The position numbers were made by a program, and so were the translations under genes. Below the pieces are notes generated by a model. That model did not search any database. It was not told the origin of the DNA and saw nothing but the letters and a program-made list of their open reading frames with translations. DNA of 64,000 nucleotides from Cohnella silvisoli (GTDB lineage Bacteria; Bacillota; Bacilli; Paenibacillales; Paenibacillaceae). The DNA lies in assembly GCF_021190915.1 (NCBI RefSeq), contig NZ_JAIOAP010000001.1, forward strand, positions 744,001 through 808,000, written 5' to 3'. This document shows positions 33,446-42,628 of the stretch, piece by piece (the stretch's first letter is position 1; each line of letters opens with the position of its first letter).

Positions 33446-33805
33446 ATGGCGAAAATAATGGTAGTCGACGATGCCGCGTTTTTGCGGGCTATGCTTAAAG
33501 ATATATTGGTGAAGGCCGGACACGAGGTTATATTCGAAGCCGCGAATGGCCAAGAAGCGGTGGACAGGTATAAGGCAATGCGTCCTGATCTGGTGACAAT
33601 GGATATTACGATGCCTGTCATGGAGGGCGTTGAAGCCGTGAAGGAAATCCGTAAGCTGGATCCGAAGGCTAATATCGTCATGTGCTCCGCTATGGGGCAA
33701 AGAAATTTGATTATCGAAGCGATCCAAAGCGGAGCCAAGGACTTTATCATTAAGCCGTTTCAGTCCAACCGCGTGCTGGAAGCCGTGGACAAGGCACTAG
33801 CTTAA
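33446..33805 (+). CDS. cheY: CheY-like single-domain response regulator
   Basis: 119 residues, ATG at 33446 with GGGAGG 8 nt upstream. It is a complete receiver: VVDDAAFLR (acidic pocket), LVTMDITMP (phospho-Asp), MCSAMGQ (Ser/Thr switch) and FIIKPFQ (Lys). It matches the chemotaxis CheY of Firmicutes, but no chemotaxis or flagellar gene is near. It may serve motility in trans, or shuttle phosphate within the kinase system just upstream. Confidence 0.85.
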   Translation: MAKIMVVDDAAFLRAMLKDILVKAGHEVIFEAANGQEAVDRYKAMRPDLVTMDITMPVMEGVEAVKEIRKLDPKANIVMCSAMGQRNLIIEAIQSGAKDFIIKPFQSNRVLEAVDKALA

Positions 33806-33837
33806 CGCGGACCGGATCATTATAGAAAATAACGTAA

Positions 33838-33872
33838 CCGCTTTGCTCGCATAGGAGCAAAGCGGATTTTCG
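33838..33872 (+). terminator. Rho-independent terminator after cheY
   Basis: CCGCTTTGCTC (33838-33848) pairs with GAGCAAAGCGG (33855-33865), followed by ATTTT. Confidence 0.8.
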
Positions 33873-33910
33873 TATGCCACGGCGGCTGGTGAAGAACAAT
33901 TAGCCGGAAT

Positions 33911-34318
33911 CTATTGCATCGCCCCTATAATAAGTCCCGCTACGAGATAGGAAACCAAATGATATCCGATCGTGATGAGGTATAATCCTATTTTCTTGCC
34001 TTCGAATAAATAGTTCATTCCGATTTTAGCGGAGATGCTCAAACCGACCAACAAACCGACGGTTAGTCCGGAAGAGATCGTAGTCTTATCGGCCAACGTC
34101 AACAGCAGAGCTAACATCCATGCACCTACTAGTGCCGTAACAGCTGTGAGAATATATGTAAGCGGACCTCCCCCCGACATCTCCTCCTTCTTCTTGCCAA
34201 TCTGCTTCATCCATGCGTTGCCGAACAAAACGGGCGAATACCATAGAAATCCGAGTATCATCGTTGAAACAGTCGCAGCAAGCACAGCCCAATAGTTAAC
34301 CTCTGACCAATCAATCAT
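33911..34318 (-). CDS. DUF1761 family membrane protein
   Basis: 135 residues from the ATG at 34318, 7 nt after AGGAGG; the longer open frame is upstream noise. Four membrane spans are predicted. The N-terminal WAVLAATVSTMILGFLWYSPVLFG and the central PLTYILTAVTALVGAWML are the DUF1761 pattern. The function of the family is unknown. It stands alone between cheY and an intergenic repeat fragment. Confidence 0.82.
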   Translation of the reverse strand: MIDWSEVNYWAVLAATVSTMILGFLWYSPVLFGNAWMKQIGKKKEEMSGGGPLTYILTAVTALVGAWMLALLLTLADKTTISSGLTVGLLVGLSISAKIGMNYLFEGKKIGLYLITIGYHLVSYLVAGLIIGAMQ

Positions 34319-34413
34319 TTTAAATCCTCCTCGTTTATATTTGTCTTCATTGTTACACATGTCCCATGGTTTTTCTACGGAAAGCGAGCGGGGCAATTCC
34401 CTCTTTATTGGAG

Positions 34414-34498
34414 GAAGCGCCACACTATGGTCGGATAAAGCGACTATGAGCAGGATAGTTGGCCGAAGCGCCGCACTATGGTCGGAAAAAGCGACTTT
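34414..34498. repeat. Two-unit hairpin repeat D, 51-bp spacing
   Basis: A 32-bp segment starting GAAGCGCC and ending AAAGCGACT occurs at 34414-34445 and 34465-34496 with two differences, offset exactly 51 bp. Each contains a quasi-palindrome, ATGGTCG and CGACTAT (or CGACTTT) around seven bases (34427-34447 and 34478-34498). The 19 bp between copies is unrelated. It has the same spacing as the four-hairpin arrays elsewhere in the window. It fills most of the gap between DUF1761 and the AraC regulator. Confidence 0.7.
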
Positions 34499-34502
34499 AT
34501 GT

Positions 34503-35378
34503 TCAGGAAAGCTGGCTTGCCGCTTTCCGATAACCGCTGGGCGTATTGCCCACGTTGCGCTTAAATACGGCGATGAATGATGCGATATCTTTGTAACCCG
34601 CCATCTCGGCGACTGTACTGATTTTGTATGCTGTACTTCTTAAGAGCTCGCAGCTCTTCTGTATGCGCAGCGACTGGAGGTATCGGTTGAAGGACTGCGC
34701 GGTATGCTGCTTGAACAGGCGCTGGAGATGCCGCTCGCTCCATCGGCTAATCTCCGACAGATGGCTCAAAGTGAGCTCGCTGGACAAGTTCTGTTCCATA
34801 TACGTTAACAGATGATCAAAGTGGGTGAGCTTGCGGGCAGGCGGGGATTGCGGGTCTTCCTTCATCCGATGAACGACGATTAGCAGCTGAAGAAGCAGCG
34901 TGTAGAGATAGTCGAAAGAGCCTTCTCTTGGCAAGGCATATTCGCGGTGAAGCAATAGAAACAGCTTCTCGATTGAATCGCTTGCATCAAGAAGATAGAA
35001 GTAAGATTCGGAACCATCAATTAATGATGCTATATATTCGCGAATGTTGCTATCGGAAGCGAATTCACCCAATTTGGTAAGAAGCCGCGGCGAGAACACG
35101 CAGTTGTACACGATGAGAGGATGCTTGGCCAAGTCTGTGGATACGGGACGGAACACGTGGGAAATCCCGATGGGGATGTAGAACAGTTGCCCTTTACGAA
35201 CCTCATGTACCTCATCTCCGATATGGTGGAAGCCATTGCCTTCCGCGATAAAAGCAAATTCAATGAAATCATGATTATGCATCGGAGCTGTGAAGTCCTC
35301 AGTAGCTCGGTTAACATATAGAAGCAAGTCGTTAAGAAAATAAATTTCGCCTTTATACGTTTCAATAGGTCGATTCAT
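34503..35378 (-). CDS. AraC family regulator with cupin sensor domain
   Basis: 291 residues; start taken at 35378 because the ATG at 35390 directly abuts the only purine-rich stretch. The N-terminal cupin (about residues 20-150) has FTAPMHNHDFIEFAFI and GQLFYIPIGISHVFRP, a sugar-sensing pocket. Two HTH motifs form the C-terminal 100 residues: LTLSHLSEISRWSERHLQRLFKQ and YKISTVAEMAGYKDIASFIAVFKRNVGNTPSGYR. It is divergent from the GH78 rhamnosidase and so probably its rhamnose-responsive activator. Confidence 0.87.
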   Translation of the reverse strand: MNRPIETYKGEIYFLNDLLLYVNRATEDFTAPMHNHDFIEFAFIAEGNGFHHIGDEVHEVRKGQLFYIPIGISHVFRPVSTDLAKHPLIVYNCVFSPRLLTKLGEFASDSNIREYIASLIDGSESYFYLLDASDSIEKLFLLLHREYALPREGSFDYLYTLLLQLLIVVHRMKEDPQSPPARKLTHFDHLLTYMEQNLSSELTLSHLSEISRWSERHLQRLFKQHTAQSFNRYLQSLRIQKSCELLRSTAYKISTVAEMAGYKDIASFIAVFKRNVGNTPSGYRKAASQLS

Positions 35379-35518
35379 TCGCAGAAGCATCCCTTTCCGA
35401 GAAATTTGAAATGGCTGTTTGCCCGCAATAAGATGTCCGTTTTACCGCAATACATCGCAACGGCTCCATTATATCATAGGTAACAAAAGGTTGTATTTTG
35501 AAGGGAGCTTATTCATCT

Positions 35519-38161
35519 ATGTTGGAAGTCATTGAGCTGCGTTGCGAGTATAAGAATAATCCGGTAGGCATCGACGTAATAAACCCCCGCATTAGCTGGA
35601 AGCTTAAGTCGGATCAAAGATCTATCAAGCAATCGGTTTACGAGATTGAAGTGGCGGATGACCAATCCTTCGAGAACGGCGTGTGGAACTCGGGGAAGGT
35701 GATCTCGGATCAGTCCGTTCATGTGGAATTAGACGGGTTGAATGTCGTTTCTCGCAAGCGCTACCACTACCGCGTAAAAGGCTGGAACCAGAATGGTGAC
35801 AGTTCCGGCTGGTCGGAACCAGCTTATTGGGAGACGGGAATTCTGGATAAGAAGGAATGGCAGGCGCAATGGATTGGCACGGCTCAAAACTCCGAATCCG
35901 AACAATGTCCATTGTTGCGTAAAGGGTTTGAAGTAACGGGTGGAATTAAACAAGCCCGCATATACGCATCCGCGCTAGGGCTCTATGAGCTGGAACTTAA
36001 CGGTACCCGAGTAGGGGACAGCTATTTTACCCCGGGGTGGACCAGCTATAAGCATCGGCTTCAAGTGCAAACCTATGACGTTACAGAACAGCTTATCCGT
36101 GGAGAAAATGTCATTGGAGCGACACTCGGAAATGGATGGTACAAAGGGTATCTTACTTGGGGGGATAGGCGCAACCTTTACGGGGATCGTCAGGCGTTGT
36201 TCGCGCAACTGCATCTTATTTATGAAGATGGCAGAGAAGAAATAATCATAACGGATGGAAGTTGGAAAACGGCGGGAAGCCCTGTTCTCATGTCCGAAAT
36301 TTATCATGGAGAAACGTATGACGCACGGTTGGAGTTGCCGGCCTGGAGTTGCGCCGGATTTGATGACAGCGGTTGGCAAGCCGTGGAGGCAGTATCACAA
36401 TCGAACGACGTTCTGATCGCCCAAGAGAACGATCCGGTCAAGAAGATCGAAGAGATTAAACCAATCGAGCTCATAAAGACGCCTAAAGGTGAAACCGTCA
36501 TCGATCTCGGTCAGAACATGGTGGGGTGGCTGCGTTTTACGGTACAGGGCGTGGCGGGCAGCGAGGTTGAAATTCACCATGCGGAAGTTCTCGACCAGGA
36601 AGGAAATTTCTATACCGATAACATACGTTCCGCGAAGCAGACGATCCGGTATATTCTGAAGGGCGGGGATAAAGAGACGTATGAGCCGCGCTTCACTTTC
36701 CAAGGATTCCGGTATGTTCGTTTAGTCGGGTTCGGCGAAGCGGTTCGGCTGGAAGATTTCACGGGCATCGTGCTGCATACCGATATGGCTTCAACAGGTG
36801 AATTTGAGTGTTCCGACCCGCTCGTCAATCAGCTTCAGCACAACATCGAATGGGGATTGAAAGGCAACTTCCTCGACGTGCCGACGGATTGCCCGCAACG
36901 GGACGAACGGCTCGGCTGGACGGGCGACGCCCAGATGTTCATCCGTACGGCTGCTTATTTGAAGAACATTGCTCCTTTCTTTACGAAATGGAGCAGGGAC
37001 TTAGCGGCGGATCAAACGGAGAACGGCGGCGTTCCTTTCGTTATCCCGCAAGTGTTGTCCGATAAAGATCACTCCTCTGCGGCTTGGGGTGACGCAGCCG
37101 TTATCTGCCCTTGGACAATATACTTATGTTACGGGGATAAACGAATATTGGAAGAGCAGTATGACAGCATGCAAGCGTGGGTCGGTTATATTCGGAGCCA
37201 AGGGGATAACGAGTATTTGTGGAATACGGGTTTCCACTTCGGCGACTGGCTCGGTCTCGATTCCAAGCCTGACACCTATATCGGCGCAACGGACAGGGAT
37301 TACATTGCCACCGCTTTCTATGCCTATTCGACATCGCTGCTTCAGAAGTCCGCTGCCGTTCTTGGTAAAACAGAGGATGCTTTGAATTATGGTGAGCTCT
37401 ATGAACGAATCGTCGAAGCGTTCACGGAGGAATTCGTTACGCCTTCCGGCCGTTTGTCGGTGCCGACGCAAACTGCCCAAGTGCTGGGGCTCATGTTCGG
37501 CCTGCTCGAAGGAAAAGCCAAGAAACGGGCAAACGACAAACTAATGGAGCTATTGGAAGAGAGCAAGTTCCATTTGACGACCGGGTTTGTCGGTACCCCG
37601 TATTTGAATCATGTCCTAAGCGACAACGGCCATCTTGATGCGGCTTATAAGCTTCTTTTCCAACAGGATTACCCATCATGGCTGTACCAAGTAACCAAGG
37701 GCGCGACGACGATTTGGGAACATTGGGACGGGATCAAGGAAGACGGCAGCTTCTGGAGCAAAGACATGAACTCGTTTAACCATTACGCTTATGGAGCGAT
37801 CGGCGATTGGCTTTACCGCTCTGTAGCCGGCATCGATACGGATGAACAAGCAGCGGGATATAAGCGCATATTCATCCGGCCTCAGCCTGGAGAAGGATTG
37901 ACCTGGGCGGAGGGCCGATTGGATACGATGTACGGGAAGATTCGTTCTTCTTGGAAGAAAACGGAGCAAGGCGGAATGGAGCTTGAGGTTAGTATTCCTC
38001 CGAATACAACGGCGGAAATTCAACTTCCGGGAGCGGGATCGGATTCCGTAAAAGAGAGCGGGATTGCCTTGAATAAGGCAACAGGCGTGGATTCAACCGA
38101 GCAGACGGATAAAGGAGTCGTTCTCACGGTGGGCTCCGGGGATTACAAGTTTAGTTGGTAA
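35519..38161 (+). CDS. Alpha-L-rhamnosidase, GH78
   Basis: 880 residues from the ATG at 35519 (AAGGGAG 11 nt upstream). The layout is the typical bacterial GH78: a fibronectin-like N-domain (CEYKNNPVGIDVINPRISW), beta-sandwich domains (about residues 115-400), an (alpha/alpha)6 catalytic barrel (about 410-770), and a C-terminal beta domain. The signature DVPTDCPQRDERLGWTGDAQ (near 460) holds the catalytic acidic residues. There is no signal peptide, so it acts on imported rhamnosides. It has its own terminator and a divergent AraC regulator. Confidence 0.92.
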   Translation: MLEVIELRCEYKNNPVGIDVINPRISWKLKSDQRSIKQSVYEIEVADDQSFENGVWNSGKVISDQSVHVELDGLNVVSRKRYHYRVKGWNQNGDSSGWSEPAYWETGILDKKEWQAQWIGTAQNSESEQCPLLRKGFEVTGGIKQARIYASALGLYELELNGTRVGDSYFTPGWTSYKHRLQVQTYDVTEQLIRGENVIGATLGNGWYKGYLTWGDRRNLYGDRQALFAQLHLIYEDGREEIIITDGSWKTAGSPVLMSEIYHGETYDARLELPAWSCAGFDDSGWQAVEAVSQSNDVLIAQENDPVKKIEEIKPIELIKTPKGETVIDLGQNMVGWLRFTVQGVAGSEVEIHHAEVLDQEGNFYTDNIRSAKQTIRYILKGGDKETYEPRFTFQGFRYVRLVGFGEAVRLEDFTGIVLHTDMASTGEFECSDPLVNQLQHNIEWGLKGNFLDVPTDCPQRDERLGWTGDAQMFIRTAAYLKNIAPFFTKWSRDLAADQTENGGVPFVIPQVLSDKDHSSAAWGDAAVICPWTIYLCYGDKRILEEQYDSMQAWVGYIRSQGDNEYLWNTGFHFGDWLGLDSKPDTYIGATDRDYIATAFYAYSTSLLQKSAAVLGKTEDALNYGELYERIVEAFTEEFVTPSGRLSVPTQTAQVLGLMFGLLEGKAKKRANDKLMELLEESKFHLTTGFVGTPYLNHVLSDNGHLDAAYKLLFQQDYPSWLYQVTKGATTIWEHWDGIKEDGSFWSKDMNSFNHYAYGAIGDWLYRSVAGIDTDEQAAGYKRIFIRPQPGEGLTWAEGRLDTMYGKIRSSWKKTEQGGMELEVSIPPNTTAEIQLPGAGSDSVKESGIALNKATGVDSTEQTDKGVVLTVGSGDYKFSW

Positions 38162-38187
38162 GCTGAATGCTGATCACGATTCACATT

Positions 38188-38225
38188 ATGAGGTCGCCGG
38201 ATCATTCTGGTCGACCTCATTTTTG
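38188..38225 (+). terminator. Rho-independent terminator after the rhamnosidase
   Basis: ATGAGGTCG (38188-38196) pairs with CGACCTCAT (38212-38220), followed by TTTTT. Confidence 0.85.
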
Positions 38226-38242
38226 CATAAAAAAAATGTGGA

Positions 38243-38292
38243 TTGACAAATGGAGGAAAGCGTTCTAGGATAAAGTTATTAAACCGGTTTAA
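38243..38292 (+). promoter_or_regulatory. Promoter and LacI-type operator O1
   Basis: TTGACA (38243-38248), 17 bp, TAGGAT (38266-38271). The perfect palindrome TTAAACCGGTTTAA (38279-38292) lies at the predicted transcription start, so a bound repressor would block initiation. An identical palindrome lies at 39364-39377. Confidence 0.85.
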
Positions 38293-38319
38293 AGAATCGG
38301 GACATCAGGAGCGCTAGAC

Positions 38320-39345
38320 ATGAAAGAAAACCGGAAAGTTACGATTCGGGACGTGGCGAAGCTGGCAGGCGTATCTCCCGCCACCGTATCGCTTGCGCTT
38401 GGCGGAGATGCGCGCGTCAATGAGAAAACTAGAATTCACGTGCTGGAGACGGTCGAGAAACTGCAATACACCCCGAACGAAATCGGACGCATCATGCGCT
38501 CGCAGAAAATCGGGGCGATCGCGTTCATTATTCCGAACACCTCGCAGCATGTGTTTTCTCATCCTTATTTTGCCCAGCTGCTTGAAGGAATGACCGAAGT
38601 ATTAAACCGGTACAGCTATAACTTGCTTCTGTCGACAACGCCTTCTGAGGCGGAAGAAGCGGTTGCCTATGACAAAATCCTGCGGAACCGCAGAGCCGAC
38701 GGGATTATCCTTTCCTCGGCGTCGATTAACGATCGCAATTTGCTTCGCGTAGTGGAGTCGGGTTTTCCCGTCGTATACTTAGGCAGGTGGCTTCATCCCG
38801 ACGTATTAACCGTGGAAAGGGATGACTTTGGCGGCGCATACCAGGCGACAGAACATTTAATCCGGCTTGGACGGAAGCGAATCGTGCATATTTCCGGTCC
38901 CCTTGACCATCAGGAAGCGTTGGATCGCTTGGAAGGCTATAAGAAAGCTCTTAACGATAACGAGATTTTATTTAAATCAAATCTGGTTATAGAGAAAGAT
39001 TTCTCCAGAGCCGCAGGCTACGAAGCCGGTTTACAATTGTTGCGGGAAAAAAGGGAATTCGATGCCGTATTCGCAGGAAACGATCTAATGGCCATTGGCG
39101 TCCTTAAAGTTTTCAAAGAGCAGGGAGTGAAAGTTCCGCAAGACGTTTCCATCGTTGGATTCGATGACATCGAGATGGCTTCCGTCGTTTCACCTATGCT
39201 GACAACCGTTCATCAGCCAATGAAGCAGATCGGCGTATTGGCCGCAGAGAAGCTCATGGCCGTATTGAACGGACAGGAAGTCGCGGAAGTTCAATCGAAA
39301 GTGACGACCGAACTTGTTATTAGAGAGTCGAGCGAAATAAATTAA
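38320..39345 (+). CDS. LacI family transcriptional regulator
   Basis: 341 residues. The HTH and hinge are clear: VTIRDVAKLAGVSPATVSLALGG and NEKTRIHVLETVEKLQYTPNEIGR (residues 6-60). A periplasmic-binding-like effector domain follows (IGAIAFIIPNTSQHVF to the end), with GNDLMAIGVLKVFKEQGVKVPQDVSIVGFDD. Identical 14-bp palindromes lie in front of it and in front of the downstream transporter gene. It therefore probably represses itself and the sugar transporter-glycosidase operon, released by an imported sugar. Confidence 0.92.
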   Translation: MKENRKVTIRDVAKLAGVSPATVSLALGGDARVNEKTRIHVLETVEKLQYTPNEIGRIMRSQKIGAIAFIIPNTSQHVFSHPYFAQLLEGMTEVLNRYSYNLLLSTTPSEAEEAVAYDKILRNRRADGIILSSASINDRNLLRVVESGFPVVYLGRWLHPDVLTVERDDFGGAYQATEHLIRLGRKRIVHISGPLDHQEALDRLEGYKKALNDNEILFKSNLVIEKDFSRAAGYEAGLQLLREKREFDAVFAGNDLMAIGVLKVFKEQGVKVPQDVSIVGFDDIEMASVVSPMLTTVHQPMKQIGVLAAEKLMAVLNGQEVAEVQSKVTTELVIRESSEIN

Positions 39346-39363
39346 AAAAATTTTCAGTAAAAA

Positions 39364-39377
39364 TTAAACCGGTTTAA
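39364..39377. promoter_or_regulatory. LacI-type operator O2 before the sugar transporter operon
   Basis: TTAAACCGGTTTAA, identical to O1 at 38279-38292, 1085 bp apart. The two sites could allow a repressor tetramer to loop the DNA. The gene for the binding protein starts 115 bp downstream. Confidence 0.85.
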
Positions 39378-39491
39378 ATGAATATTTAAGGAGGTGATGG
39401 CGCAGTCAACAGCCGGAAATAGCTGCATGTGGGGTCATCGTATTAACCTGACGTACCGTCTTCCAGCATTTATCCCAAGGAGGCAAGATCA

Positions 39492-40772
39492 ATGATTCGA
39501 ACGATGAGCAAAACCCGTAAACCATGGATTGCGGCACTCGCGCTGCTCCTGCTCGTAAGTACATTGCTAGCAGCTTGCAATAACAAAGGAAAATCGGACG
39601 AGGAAGTAACGCTAACGTTCTGGAACGGCTTCACGGGCCCGGATCGCCCAGCATACGAAGCTATGGTTAACGAGTTTATGAAAGCGCACCCAAAGATTAA
39701 GATCGAGATGGACATTCAGCCTTGGGATACGCTTCTCGCCAAGCTGCCAACTTCGCTTGTCAGTGGCAAGGGGCCGGATATCGCGGCATTTAACGCTTCG
39801 CTCATTCCGCAATATGCGAAGGCCGGCAATATTTTGCCGCTGGAAGACCTGTACTCTTCCAAAGACATCGATCAATCTGTGCTGCCGCCAAGTCTGGTCA
39901 AGCAGATGCAGTTCGACGGGAAATTCTTCGGGGCGCCAGCTAACTTCGCCACGCTGATGATGTATTACAACAAAGATCTATTTAAGGCTGCAGGTCTCGA
40001 TCCCGAGAAACCGCCGGCTACGTGGGACGAATGGAAAGACGCTATCTTAAAGACGACCAAGTCGGAAGGAAGCGACAAGCAGTACGGTCTCGTTATCGGA
40101 GACCACGCTACGATACCGAACTGGCCGATTCTCATATGGGGCGGTGGCGGTGACATTACCTCCGCAGACGGTAAGTCTTCCCTATTGGCGGATAGCAAGA
40201 CGATTGCTGCCGTTAAATTCTGGTCCGATCTTGTCATCAACGATGGAATTTCACCGGTAAACCTGACGGGCGCGGAAGCGGATAAGTTGTTCTTGTCCAG
40301 CAAAGCGGCAATGTCGGTTACGGGGCCTTGGATGACTCCTGGATTTACGGCGGCCGGGCTTAATTATGCGGTCGCTCCGATTCCGGTCGGACCCGGAGGA
40401 CCGGTTACGCTCGCCGATTCCGTCGCGCTTGTTGGCGGGAAGAACACCAAGCATAAGGAAGCCGTATTCGAATTCATGAAGTTCTGGAACAGCAAGGAGC
40501 AACAAATCACTTTGTCCGTTCAAAGCGGATTCCCGCCCGCACGTACCGATCTTGCCAACGATCCGGGACTGAAGAAAAATGCGTTCGCTGCCCAATTCGC
40601 TACAGTTGCCAACGATGCGAGATTTTACTTGGGAGGTCAGGAGCAAGCGAGCAAGATCGATAACGATCTCTTTATTCCGGCCATCCAAACGATTACGAAC
40701 AAGAAGGGCTCCGTAGAAGACGTCCTGAAAGATGCGGACAAGAAATTGAACGATTTGCTGCAAGGCAAATAA
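39492..40772 (+). CDS. Sugar ABC transporter solute-binding lipoprotein
   Basis: 426 residues, AAGGAGG upstream. Lipobox LLAAC (Cys about residue 29). Family 1 sugar-binding features: VTLTFWNGFTGPDRPAYEAMVNEF, LMMYYNKDLFKAAGLDPEKPPATWDEW and AAMSVTGPWMTPGF. It captures an oligosaccharide outside the cell and delivers it to the two permeases that follow. No ATPase gene is present, so a shared MsmX/UgpC-type ATPase encoded elsewhere is expected. Confidence 0.9.
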   Translation: MIRTMSKTRKPWIAALALLLLVSTLLAACNNKGKSDEEVTLTFWNGFTGPDRPAYEAMVNEFMKAHPKIKIEMDIQPWDTLLAKLPTSLVSGKGPDIAAFNASLIPQYAKAGNILPLEDLYSSKDIDQSVLPPSLVKQMQFDGKFFGAPANFATLMMYYNKDLFKAAGLDPEKPPATWDEWKDAILKTTKSEGSDKQYGLVIGDHATIPNWPILIWGGGGDITSADGKSSLLADSKTIAAVKFWSDLVINDGISPVNLTGAEADKLFLSSKAAMSVTGPWMTPGFTAAGLNYAVAPIPVGPGGPVTLADSVALVGGKNTKHKEAVFEFMKFWNSKEQQITLSVQSGFPPARTDLANDPGLKKNAFAAQFATVANDARFYLGGQEQASKIDNDLFIPAIQTITNKKGSVEDVLKDADKKLNDLLQGK

Positions 40773-40857
40773 ACAATGATCTATTCCATACTGCCAACCT
40801 AATCGGAAGGCCGGGTCTCCTCGCGACGATTCGGCCTGAAGGAGGCTTTACGACAAG

Positions 40858-41754
40858 ATGATTTCCTTGAAACGACGTAAATTCACGCCTGACCGGCAAA
40901 CCCGAGCGGCGATCTGGTTCCTTCTGCCTTCGATGGTAACGCTTTGTTTGTTCGTCTTCTGGCCAATCGTCGATTCCTTCTGGCTTAGCTTTCGGCATTG
41001 GAATCTGATGGAGGCCGGCCGTGAATTCATCGGCTTTAACAACTACCGGGTGCTGATGCAAGACGAGCGCTTCTGGAATTCCGTGTACAATACCGTCTAT
41101 TACACTTTTGGAACCGTGCCGCTTTGCATTGTGGCTTCTCTTGGACTTGCTTTGTTATGCAATGCGGCGTTGAGGGGATTGTCGGTATTTAAGGCGATCT
41201 ATTTCTTGCCCGTCATTACTTCATTCGCGGTCATATCTATCGTCTGGGGTTTCTTGATGGATCCCGATATTGGTCTATTAACCTACTATTTGAACAAAAT
41301 AGGGCTGAATATGCCGGATATGCTGAGGAGTACGACTTGGGCCATGCCCGCGGTCATCCTCGTTGCGATTTGGAAAAACGTCGGGTTTAACCTCGTTATC
41401 CTGCTTGCGGGTCTCCAAGGAATACCCGTTAGCTTATACGAGGCGGCTAAACTGGATGGAGCTAACGCTTTCCAACGATTTTGGAGCGTGACATTGCCGT
41501 CTTTACGCCATACGCTGCTGTTCGTGGTCATCATATCGGTCATTTCGTCCTTTCAGGTATTCGACCAAGTGTATGTCATGACGCGCGGCGGCCCCCTTAA
41601 TACGACCGAAACAATCGTGTATTACATCTATCATCAAGGCTTTGAATTGCTGGATATGGGATATGCATCATCGATGGCTTGGCTATTGTTCATGGTCGTA
41701 TTCCTGATCACTATCGTTCAACTGCGGTTGTTCCGCTTTGACCAGACCGATTAA
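40858..41754 (+). CDS. Sugar ABC transporter permease (MalF/UgpA type)
   Basis: 298 residues, six spans. The EAA loop that contacts the ATPase is EAAKLDGANAFQRFWSVTLPSL (about residues 196-217). AGGAGG lies upstream. It pairs with the next permease, which begins 16 bp past its stop. Confidence 0.9.
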   Translation: MISLKRRKFTPDRQTRAAIWFLLPSMVTLCLFVFWPIVDSFWLSFRHWNLMEAGREFIGFNNYRVLMQDERFWNSVYNTVYYTFGTVPLCIVASLGLALLCNAALRGLSVFKAIYFLPVITSFAVISIVWGFLMDPDIGLLTYYLNKIGLNMPDMLRSTTWAMPAVILVAIWKNVGFNLVILLAGLQGIPVSLYEAAKLDGANAFQRFWSVTLPSLRHTLLFVVIISVISSFQVFDQVYVMTRGGPLNTTETIVYYIYHQGFELLDMGYASSMAWLLFMVVFLITIVQLRLFRFDQTD

Positions 41755-41770
41755 GAGGAGGAATGCCTGC

Positions 41771-42592
41771 ATGGCTGTATTATTGCGACGCGGCGCTCCT
41801 TACCTCGTTCTGGTATTGGCCGCCGCCGCTATCTTGTTTCCTTTCCTATGGATGATTCTAACTTCGCTTAAGCCCGAGACGGAAATCGTCCGTTTTCCGC
41901 CCAAGCTGTTTCCGGATCATTTCACGCTTGAATCCTATAAGAACATATGGAACCGAATCCCGTTCCTTACTTTATTCAAGAATAGCGTTATTTTCTCGGT
42001 CGGCGTTACCGTCGTATCGCTCGTGTTCGACTCCATGGCCGCGTTTGCTTTCGCACGGCTTCGTTTCCCTGGAAAAGATAAAGCGTTCGTGCTAATCTTG
42101 GTCGCGCTCATGATTCCCGTTCAGGTGACGATGATTCCGCTATTCCTCATGCTGAACGATTGGGGATGGATCGATACGTTTCTCGGCTTGATGGTTCCGC
42201 GCGCCACGAACGCTTTCGGTATTTTCATGCTGCGGCAATTTTTCATCGGACTCCCGAAGGAACTGGACGAATCGGCCCGCATGGATGGATGTTCGGAGCT
42301 TCGTCTGTATGCGCGTATTATTATCCCGTTGGCTAAGCCTGCTATCGCGAGTCTAGCGATATTCCATTTAATGTACAACTGGAACGACTTGATGTGGCCG
42401 CTTATCATTACGACTTCCAAAGAGATGAGAACGATTCCGGCGGGCCTGGCTCTGTTCATGGGACAGCATGTCGTGGAATACGGGGTTCTAACGGCCGGGG
42501 TCACCATTTCGATTGCGCCGCTCGTCATCGCTTTCTTGTGCGCGCAAACTTATTTCGTGCAAGGAATCGCTTTTACCGGATTAAAGGAGTAG
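41771..42592 (+). CDS. Sugar ABC transporter permease (MalG/UgpE type)
   Basis: 273 residues from the ATG at 41771, about 9 nt after AGGAGG; the open frame from 41738 runs into the previous gene. Six spans; EAA-like loop ELDESARMDGCSELRLYARIIIPLAKPA (about residues 165-192). The second half of the CUT1 permease heterodimer. Confidence 0.9.
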   Translation: MAVLLRRGAPYLVLVLAAAAILFPFLWMILTSLKPETEIVRFPPKLFPDHFTLESYKNIWNRIPFLTLFKNSVIFSVGVTVVSLVFDSMAAFAFARLRFPGKDKAFVLILVALMIPVQVTMIPLFLMLNDWGWIDTFLGLMVPRATNAFGIFMLRQFFIGLPKELDESARMDGCSELRLYARIIIPLAKPAIASLAIFHLMYNWNDLMWPLIITTSKEMRTIPAGLALFMGQHVVEYGVLTAGVTISIAPLVIAFLCAQTYFVQGIAFTGLKE

Positions 42593-42628
42593 CGCAATTG
42601 AACGAGAGAGAAAAGGAGAGAAACGACC

